Positions 1-4,728 of a DNA stretch of 6,706 bases are shown here, piece by piece; the stretch's first letter is position 1, and each line of letters opens with the position of its first letter. The translations under genes were made by a program, and so were the position numbers. The notes under the pieces were generated by a model. That model ran no database searches. It worked only from the letters and a program-made list of their open reading frames with translations, and had not been told where the DNA came from. Source of the DNA: an uncultured Lachnospiraceae bacterium (GTDB taxonomy: Bacteria > Bacillota_A > Clostridia > Lachnospirales > Lachnospiraceae); the NCBI GenBank assembly GCA_902796775.1, contig CADBQK010000006.1:1-6706 (forward strand), in the 5' to 3' direction.

Positions 1-390
1 CTCCGGCTCTTCTTCCGGTTCCGGGGCAAGTGTTTCTTCCGACTCTTCCTCCGAATCGCCGATGACTTCTTCTCCGGGCTCCTGAGAGAGTTCTTCCTCG
101 GGCTCGTTATCCGGCACCGGGGCAAGTGTTTCCACAGATTCTGACTCCGATTCCGACTCGCTGCTGACGATTTCTCCGGGTTCCTGAGAGGGTTCTTCTT
201 CGGGTTCGGTTCCGGATTCCGGGATAAGGGTTTCCACAGATTCTGTCTGCGGCTCCTCGATGACGATTTCTTCCGGAAGCTGTACGGCTTCTGTTTCCGA
301 TTCCTTTACAGACTCCGGTACAAGAGACTTCCCGGACTCTGTCTGCGGCTCCTCGATCACCGCTTTTTCGGGTTCCTGAGAGGGTTTTTC
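1..390 (-). repeat. Tandem 96-102-bp coding repeats in the acidic lipoprotein tail
   Basis: The + strand shows near-identical blocks at regular spacing: CCGGGGCAAGTGTTTC at 21 and 117 (96 bp apart), a TCTGTCTGCGGCTCCTCGAT block at 242 and 338 (96 bp), GGGTTCCTGAGAGGGTT at 178 and 370 (192 bp) with a variant at 76, and TTTCCACAGATTCTG at 129 and 231 (102 bp). The spacings are multiples of three, so the repeat is in frame: 32-34 residues with SQEPGE/EPEEE and ET/SLVPES-like segments. The conserved DNA suggests recent expansion or ongoing recombination, so the copy number may vary between strains. The array continues off the left edge. Confidence 0.85.
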
Positions 391-1743
391 TTCAGGTTTA
401 TCCACAGAATCCGGTACAGATGTCTGTCTGGTTTCCGGGGCAGGTTCAGGTATCACAGCTTGTCTGGATTCTTCTTCCTTTTTGTTTATCTCCGGGGCAG
501 GTTCCGTCTCGGAATTCCGGATATCTTCCGGGCTTTGCTCTTCGCCGGATTTTTCTCCCGGATCTTTTTCTGTTTTACCTGTCTTTTCAGGAGAGCCCTT
601 TGTTTTTTCTTTTTCTCCGGCTGCTTCCTTTTCAGGGTAATCCGGGATCAGATTGCTGCAGTAGATCGATATCGCAACGGGATCGTGTTTCAGATCACCT
701 TTATAAGTGATGGTTGCCTCTTTACCCACAGCCAGTTTACTGCCTTTCATGTGGACATTCGGGCTTAGATCGAAGGCATAGAGAGCATTCTTTGTCTGCA
801 GGATAATCGCATCTTTTGTGATCGTGTTGATCAGACCATTCATGACATGATAATCAGAGTCTGTTTTTTCCGCTTGTTTGATGATTTTAACGGAAACAGC
901 TTCTGCATTGCTCCCATAGAGCACGCCCTTATAGGATACTTCAACCGCATCGCCTGTTTTTGCTTCTTTAGAAGGGCCGCTGAAAGTTGTATTTGCCGTG
1001 AGCGCAATACGGTATGCTGCAGCGGAATCAATACTCAGCAGGAGAGAATCTTTCGTGATTTCGGAGATGATACCGCTTGCAGTATAGGTGGGGGATTCAT
1101 GATTCTCCAGTATGACTTTGACGGCATGGGCTACAGGCTCTTCATTCAGATTCCCTGTATAGGTAATGGAAACATCGTCTCCAACGCTGAGATTTCCATC
1201 CATTGTCATTTTTTCATCCCTGAGGAATAAAAGGGTCGTTTCGCTTGCTACAGCAATAATACATTCATCATTCAGGAAGGTTATCATTCCTTCAAAAGTG
1301 TGCGGGATATCCACATGGGCTTTTACCACGATCAGATCTGCACATTCCTGATCTTTTTCTTTGTGATAGGAGACCTCGAGGGTATCGCCGATTGTAAGGA
1401 TGCCTTCCTCACTAAAGGAGTAGACGGTACCTGCATAGGTGACAAACGTCTTTTCCTCTTTATCACCCTTAACCATTATTTTGCAGGCGGATGCATTCGT
1501 CAATTCACCTTTATAGGTATAGGTGTAGGGATCTGACGTTTCTGTTTCCTGTGCCTGGGTCTGTGTCTCTGCTGCCTGTTCTGAAGCAGCTGCCTGTTCT
1601 GAAGCTGCTGCCGCAGGCTGCGGATCCTGCTTTTTGCCGCCGCAGCCTGCCAGCAGTGAGATCGTTAGCGAGAGGATTAGTATCACTGTGGCCGGAAGCC
1701 GCCGCCTTTTTGCATTTGAACTCCATTGATCAAAGCTGTACAT
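1..1743 (-). CDS. Repeat-containing lipoprotein with acidic Glu/Pro tail (partial, C-terminus outside window)
   Basis: The frame is open for 581 codons from ATG at 1743 down to base 1, with no stop. The N-terminus has a basic stretch (KRRR, residues 12-15), a hydrophobic core (about 18-32) and lipobox LAGC with Cys34, so export and lipid anchoring on the outer face of the membrane are predicted. Residues 37-71 are an Ala/Gln/Glu/Thr linker. Residues about 75-365 form four tandem repeats of about 70 residues rich in beta-prone motifs; each carries a GD-type turn followed by a V/I-S/T-Y strand (near 118-126, 187-195, 263-271, 339-347). From about 366 onward the chain is highly charged, first Lys/Glu, then a Glu/Pro/Ser repeat tail. 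A GGAGG site lies 7 nt upstream of the start. It is transcribed divergently from a peptide exporter operon. I do not recognise the family; the repeats loosely recall small beta-barrel DUF5666-like modules. The coding call is very safe; surface exposure is inferred and function is unknown. Confidence 0.9.
   Translation of the reverse strand, partial: MYSFDQWSSNAKRRRLPATVILILSLTISLLAGCGGKKQDPQPAAAASEQAAASEQAAETQTQAQETETSDPYTYTYKGELTNASACKIMVKGDKEEKTFVTYAGTVYSFSEEGILTIGDTLEVSYHKEKDQECADLIVVKAHVDIPHTFEGMITFLNDECIIAVASETTLLFLRDEKMTMDGNLSVGDDVSITYTGNLNEEPVAHAVKVILENHESPTYTASGIISEITKDSLLLSIDSAAAYRIALTANTTFSGPSKEAKTGDAVEVSYKGVLYGSNAEAVSVKIIKQAEKTDSDYHVMNGLINTITKDAIILQTKNALYAFDLSPNVHMKGSKLAVGKEATITYKGDLKHDPVAISIYCSNLIPDYPEKEAAGEKEKTKGSPEKTGKTEKDPGEKSGEEQSPEDIRNSETEPAPEINKKEEESRQAVIPEPAPETRQTSVPDSVDKPEEKPSQEPEKAVIEEPQTESGKSLVPESVKESETEAVQLPEEIVIEEPQTESVETLIPESGTEPEEEPSQEPGEIVSSESESESESVETLAPVPDNEPEEELSQEPGEEVIGDSEEESEETLAPEPEEEPE
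649..1521 (-). repeat. Four tandem ~70-residue protein repeats in the lipoprotein
   Basis: Units are approximately residues 75-142 (1318-1521), 148-214 (1102-1302), 219-290 (874-1089) and 298-365 (649-852). The shared pattern is G-x-I at the start of a strand, a T/N-D-x-I/L strand, an aromatic-hydrophobic strand, then V/I/T-G-D/K, a V/I-S/T-Y strand, and usually Y-x-G-x-L leading to an A-x-x-V-x-I strand. Units 3 and 4 are the most alike (ISEITKDSLLL versus INTITKDAIIL; VSYKGVL versus ITYKGDL). The DNA copies have diverged, so this is an old protein-level duplication. The unit boundaries are by eye and the register could be shifted by about 20 residues. Confidence 0.7.
1573..1608 (-). repeat. 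Two 18-bp direct repeats in the linker after the lipobox
   Basis: TGCCTGTTCTGAAGCAGC at 1573-1590 is followed directly by a copy at 1591-1608 with one base changed. On the coding strand this gives two consecutive AAASEQ units just after the lipidated cysteine. It is a short in-frame duplication in a flexible spacer that would hold the repeat domains away from the membrane. Confidence 0.8.
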
Positions 1744-1750
1744 GTATTTT

Positions 1751-1755
1751 CCTCC
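1751..1755 (-). promoter_or_regulatory. Ribosome binding site of the lipoprotein gene
   Basis: The minus strand reads GGAGG followed by 7 nt and then the ATG at 1743. This supports that start codon, which also puts the signal peptide in the right place. Confidence 0.85.
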
Positions 1756-1795
1756 GTTCTTACCTTAACCAGAATCGTTATCATAAGATAGATTT

Positions 1796-1824
1796 ATTGT
1801 AGTGACATACCTGGATATTGTCAA
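1796..1824 (-). promoter_or_regulatory. Sigma-A-type promoter for the lipoprotein gene
   Basis: On the minus strand the -35 box is TTGACA (1824-1819), the spacer is exactly 17 nt, and the -10 box is TACAAT (1801-1796). That is a full -35 consensus and five of six at -10. Transcription would begin near 1789, giving a leader of about 45 nt before the ATG. Confidence 0.8.
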
Positions 1825-1947
1825 GAAAAGAGAACTCCGGGATGGGGTCTTTATCAGGCTTTGGGTATTTTCAGATCAGAAGCAGTGATTTCCTGTTATT
1901 CTGACAGTTACACCACACTTACTGCCAATATAATACAGCAAGAAATC

Positions 1948-1976
1948 TTGATTTTCGGGTTCTTGACAGGTATAAT
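1948..1976 (+). promoter_or_regulatory. Sigma-A-type promoter for the exporter operon
   Basis: The -35 box is TTGATT (1948-1953), the spacer is 17 nt, and the -10 box is a perfect TATAAT (1971-1976). Transcription would start near 1983, leaving a leader of about 120 nt before the first ATG at 2106. A TTGACA also occurs at 1963-1968, inside the spacer, but it has no good -10 partner at normal spacing. TCTTGA is repeated at 1946 and 1961, 15 bp apart, across the -35 region. Confidence 0.75.
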
Positions 1977-2002
1977 CATTCTGGGTTGTTGTATGCAGAA
2001 CT

Positions 2003-2022
2003 GGAGGTCTTTTAAGACATCC
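2003..2022. promoter_or_regulatory. 20-bp imperfect palindrome, candidate operator
   Basis: The arms GGAGGTCTT and AAGACATCC are separated by TT and match at eight of nine positions when one is reverse-complemented; the inner core GTCTT-TT-AAGAC is perfect. It lies about 20-40 nt after the predicted transcription start of the exporter operon, a usual place for a repressor site. An RNA hairpin with a two-base loop is sterically less likely, which favours a DNA-binding site. Function is inferred from position and symmetry only. Confidence 0.45.
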
Positions 2023-2030
2023 GATTTTAA

Positions 2031-2047
2031 CCAGTCACAGTGTCTGG
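2031..2047. promoter_or_regulatory. 17-bp imperfect palindrome, second candidate operator
   Basis: CCAG-T-CAC-A-GTG-T-CTGG is symmetric around 2039 at seven of eight pairs, the exception being T2035/T2043. It sits 8 bp downstream of the 2003-2022 palindrome but has a different sequence, so it is not a second copy of the same site. No T-run follows it, so it is not an intrinsic terminator. Confidence 0.35.
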
Positions 2048-2089
2048 CGCATAGATACTCTTATTACTTACTGACATTTTTTTCAAAAA

Positions 2090-2094
2090 AGGAG
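2090..2094 (+). promoter_or_regulatory. Ribosome binding site of the small membrane protein gene
   Basis: AGGAG lies in a purine-rich stretch, 11 nt before the ATG at 2106. This spacing is slightly long, but no better start codon lies nearer, and the product from this start aligns with the N-terminus expected for NHLM secretion proteins. Confidence 0.65.
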
Positions 2095-2105
2095 AAGTCG
2101 GAACG

Positions 2106-2531
2106 ATGGCTGAGCGGAACGATGAAAGTGTATTTCGAAAAAAGACTCTTGATCGAATCTCGTCACCGGAGCAGCTTACCGATTATCTGCGTGTATCCAA
2201 TCCTGGGATATGGGTGGTTCTGGTAGCTGTGATCCTGCTGCTGGCAGGCATTTTCGTATGGTCAGCGGTAGGTACTCTGGAGACTACGGCGGATGCTTCT
2301 GTGATCGTACAGGAACAGAAGACGGAGATCATTACCAGCGGGTCTGAGTCCCTGTCTGTGGGGATGACAGTGCGGGCTGCTGATCAGGAATTTTTGATTG
2401 AATCCGTTGAAACGGATGCATACGGCCGGATGATCGGTATCACTAAGGCTGAACTTCCGGATGGGACTTATGAAGGCAAAGTCGTAATTGAGAAGATACG
2501 GCCTATTGAATTTTTGCTGACAAGCAGGTGA
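2106..2531 (+). CDS. Miniature HlyD-like NHLM secretion protein (single-pass membrane protein, 141 aa)
   Basis: This is predicted to be the accessory membrane-fusion-type subunit of the exporter encoded just downstream. Residues 1-34 are cytoplasmic and include FRKKTLDRISSPEQL, which resembles the conserved start of NHLM bacteriocin secretion proteins (TIGR03794-like, as I recall that family). Residues about 35-58 are one strong membrane helix; residues 59-141 would lie outside. The C-terminus has a GM-x-V segment (about 84-88) and ends with IEKIRPIEFLL, like the closing strand of HlyD proteins. Typical relatives are several hundred residues long, with a lipoyl-like barrel and a coiled-coil hairpin; almost all of that is absent here. 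The gene is intact, with its own ribosome binding site, a stop at 2529-2531 and a 7-bp gap to the peptidase-transporter gene, so the shortness is probably natural in a cell without an outer membrane. The family call rests on the ends and the neighbours; coding status is near certain. Confidence 0.75.
   Translation: MAERNDESVFRKKTLDRISSPEQLTDYLRVSNPGIWVVLVAVILLLAGIFVWSAVGTLETTADASVIVQEQKTEIITSGSESLSVGMTVRAADQEFLIESVETDAYGRMIGITKAELPDGTYEGKVVIEKIRPIEFLLTSR
2526..2531 (+). promoter_or_regulatory. Ribosome binding site overlapping the upstream stop codon
   Basis: AGGTGA includes the TGA stop of the small membrane protein gene and lies 7 nt before the ATG at 2539. Ribosomes ending the first gene would land on this site, so the two products are probably translationally coupled. 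Confidence 0.7.
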
Positions 2532-2538
2532 GCCGATT

Positions 2539-4716
2539 ATGAGTAATAAAAAGATCAAACCAACACTGACAAAAGGTGTTGCGAAGGTCCCTGTGGTCAT
2601 GCAGCTGGAAGCTCTCGAGTGCGGCGCTGCGGCACTTGCCATGGTGATGGCTTATTACGGAAAATGGGTTCCGCTGGAGCAGGTTCGTGTGGACTGCGGT
2701 GTATCCAGGGATGGTTCGAAAGCAAAAAATATATATCTTGCAGCAGAAAATTACGGTTTTGATGTTAGTGCGTACAGTATGAGCCCGGAAGCTTTGAAGA
2801 GCGATGGGCAGTATCCCTGCATCATTCACTGGAATATGAATCATTTTGTGGTGCTGAATGGGTTCAGGGGGAACTGGGTTTATCTGAACGATCCGGCACG
2901 CGGTACTGTTAAGGTAAGCTGGGATGAATTTGATAAATGTTTTACCGGCGTTACCATTATTCCTGTCCCGTCGGAGGATTTTGAGCCGAGCGGCAAGCGC
3001 CGGAGTACCCTGACATTTGCCCGTAAGAGGCTGATCGGAGCAGGGGCTGCGGTAGCTTTTGTGATGCTGACTACAGCCATTACATATTTATTCGGCATCG
3101 CAAATGCGGTTACCTCCCGTATCTTTATGGACCGGCTGCTGACAGGAATCAATAAAGACTGGCTGAGTCCCTTCATGTATTTTATGATCCTGCTGGCTGT
3201 GATCGAAATCATCGTGGCGTGGGCACAGACTGTTTATTCATTAAAAATCAACGGAAAAATGTCCGTCATTGGCAGTACAACGTACATGTGGAAGGTGCTG
3301 CGGATGCCGATGGAGTTTTTCTCCCAGCGGCTTGCAGGCGATATCCAGTCGCGTGCCGATATGAATGCTTCTATTGCAGGTACATTGGTGAATACCTTTT
3401 CGCCGTTGGTCCTTAACACAGTGATGATGATTTTCTATCTGGTGTTGATGATTTGTCAGAGTCCGCTCCTGACCATGATCGGTCTCGTGACCGTACTTGT
3501 GAATATCATCATGTCACGCATCATTTCAAATATGCGCGTGAATATCACCCGTGTACAGATGCGTGATGCAGGTAAACTGGAAGCTGCCACTGTTTCCGGT
3601 ATTGAAATGATCGAAACGATTAAAGCCAGCGGTGCGGAAAACGGATTTTTCCAAAAGTGGGCAGGGTATCAGGCATCTGTGAATGAACAGAATGTGAAGT
3701 CAATACAGACGAATCAGTTTTTCGGTATGATTCCGGTTTTCTTCTCGACAATCGCCAGCTATGCTGTACTGGTCGTTGGCGTGTATCTGACCATGCAGGG
3801 CAAGTTTACTATTGGCGCAGTTTTGATGTTTCAGGGCTTTCTGACTTCCTTTATGGAGCCTGCTACGACATTGATCAGTGCAGGGCAGGCCATCCAGGAA
3901 ATGCGGACAGAGATGGAACGTGTCGAGGATGTAATGGAATACCCGGAAGATGAGAGTCTGACAGGATGTGAGACAGAGGCTGCGGAGCTTCAAAAGCTGA
4001 GAGGAAATGTTGAGCTGAAAAATGTCACATTCGGTTATTCGCGTCTGGAAGAGCCGCTCATTCAGGATTTTTCCCTGAAGATGAAAACCGGCGACCGGAT
4101 TGCTCTTGTCGGGGCTTCCGGCTGCGGTAAATCTACAATGTCCAAGCTTCTTTCTGGACTGTACATGCCATGGAGCGGAGAGATCCTTTTTGACGGAAAA
4201 CCAAGGAGTGCCTATCCCCGTGAAGTAATGGTCGGTTCACTGGCCGTTGTAGATCAGGATATTATCCTGTTTGAAGACACTGTCGCAAATAATATAAAAA
4301 TGTGGGACGATACGATCCAGGATTTTGAAATGATCCTTGCAGCGCGTGACGCGCAGCTTCATGACGATATCATAGCGCTTCCCGGCGGATACCAGCACAA
4401 GCTTACGAGCGGTGGGCGTGACCTGTCGGGCGGCCAGCGGCAGCGTATGGAGATTGCCCGGGTTCTGGCGCAGGATCCGACGATCATCATACTGGATGAA
4501 GCGACCAGTGCGCTGGATGCCCAGACGGAATATGAGGTCGTGAATGCAATCCGTGACCGCGGTATTACCTGTGTTGTTATCGCCCATCGGCTATCCACTG
4601 TGCGGGATTGTGATGAAATCATTGTTCTCGATCATGGCAAGGTGACCGAACGCGGCACCCACGACGAACTTATGCAAAGGGGCGGTTCATACGCCGACCT
4701 CGTGGCAAACGAATAA
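2539..4716 (+). CDS. NHLM-type peptidase/ABC exporter (C39 peptidase, membrane domain, ATPase)
   Basis: The protein is predicted to cleave the leader of a ribosomally made peptide on the cytoplasmic side and export the core peptide using ATP. Residues 15-145 are a C39 peptidase domain with the oxyanion Gln22, catalytic Cys28 (QLEALECGAAAL), His102 (NHFVVL) and Asp118 (NDPARG), all present. SRDGSKA at 56-62 is typical of the NHLM branch (TIGR03796-like). The membrane domain, about 165-440, shows hydrophobic blocks at 165-190, 208-232, 283-325 and 394-440, consistent with six helices. The ATPase domain, about 489-725, has Walker A GASGCGKST (525-533), Q-loop Gln573, signature LSGGQ (629-633), Walker B ending LDE (652-654) and H-loop His683, so its ATP-site motifs are canonical. 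The length of 725 aa is normal for the family. It lies 7 bp after the small membrane protein gene and 12 bp before a second ABC subunit, with which it probably forms a heterodimer. The family call is firm; the cargo is unknown. Confidence 0.95.
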   Translation: MSNKKIKPTLTKGVAKVPVVMQLEALECGAAALAMVMAYYGKWVPLEQVRVDCGVSRDGSKAKNIYLAAENYGFDVSAYSMSPEALKSDGQYPCIIHWNMNHFVVLNGFRGNWVYLNDPARGTVKVSWDEFDKCFTGVTIIPVPSEDFEPSGKRRSTLTFARKRLIGAGAAVAFVMLTTAITYLFGIANAVTSRIFMDRLLTGINKDWLSPFMYFMILLAVIEIIVAWAQTVYSLKINGKMSVIGSTTYMWKVLRMPMEFFSQRLAGDIQSRADMNASIAGTLVNTFSPLVLNTVMMIFYLVLMICQSPLLTMIGLVTVLVNIIMSRIISNMRVNITRVQMRDAGKLEAATVSGIEMIETIKASGAENGFFQKWAGYQASVNEQNVKSIQTNQFFGMIPVFFSTIASYAVLVVGVYLTMQGKFTIGAVLMFQGFLTSFMEPATTLISAGQAIQEMRTEMERVEDVMEYPEDESLTGCETEAAELQKLRGNVELKNVTFGYSRLEEPLIQDFSLKMKTGDRIALVGASGCGKSTMSKLLSGLYMPWSGEILFDGKPRSAYPREVMVGSLAVVDQDIILFEDTVANNIKMWDDTIQDFEMILAARDAQLHDDIIALPGGYQHKLTSGGRDLSGGQRQRMEIARVLAQDPTIIILDEATSALDAQTEYEVVNAIRDRGITCVVIAHRLSTVRDCDEIIVLDHGKVTERGTHDELMQRGGSYADLVANE

Positions 4717-4724
4717 GGGGGTGA
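4715..4724 (+). promoter_or_regulatory. Strong ribosome binding site of the second ABC subunit
   Basis: AAGGGGGTGA matches the full anti-Shine-Dalgarno complement AAGGAGGTGA at nine of ten positions. It overlaps the TAA stop of the preceding gene and is correctly spaced (7 nt from the GGGGG core to the ATG at 4729). This fixes the start and suggests coupled translation of the two transporter subunits. Confidence 0.8.
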
Positions 4725-4728
4725 AGCA

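Larger units (their letters stand above)
1744..2105. other. Divergent intergenic control region
   Basis: This 362-bp stretch separates the leftward lipoprotein gene and the rightward exporter operon. It holds one good promoter for each direction, with about 120 bp between the two -35 boxes, and two imperfect palindromes in the rightward leader. I see no tRNA, no riboswitch I can name, and no convincing small gene. The only sizeable open frame here (1861-2226) starts at TTG without a placed ribosome binding site and overlaps both the promoter and the next gene. Confidence 0.75.

Noticed and set aside
1..390. Regularly spaced repeats that might suggest a CRISPR array
   Set aside because: The repeats are in frame, have 96-102-bp periods with partly similar sequence between blocks, and encode a continuous Glu/Pro-rich tail; there are no identical short repeats with unique spacers.
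420..1802. Several + strand open frames across 420-1802, some Phe/Leu-rich like membrane proteins
   Set aside because: They lie opposite the 581-codon lipoprotein frame. The Phe/Leu richness comes from antisense reading of Glu/Lys-rich codons.
1929..1934. A second perfect TATAAT as a promoter -10
   Set aside because: No acceptable -35 lies 16-18 bp upstream; TTACAC at 1908 is 15 bp away and CTGACA at 1901 is 22 bp away.
2003..2047. The two palindromes as an intrinsic terminator or attenuator
   Set aside because: Neither is followed by a T-run, the stems are short, and the first has only a two-base loop.
1861..2226. Open frame on + strand in the intergenic region, a possible small precursor peptide gene
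   Set aside because: It starts at TTG with no spaced ribosome binding site, contains the predicted promoter, and overlaps the start of the clearly coding small membrane protein gene in another frame; the product has no leader-like or Gly-Gly feature.
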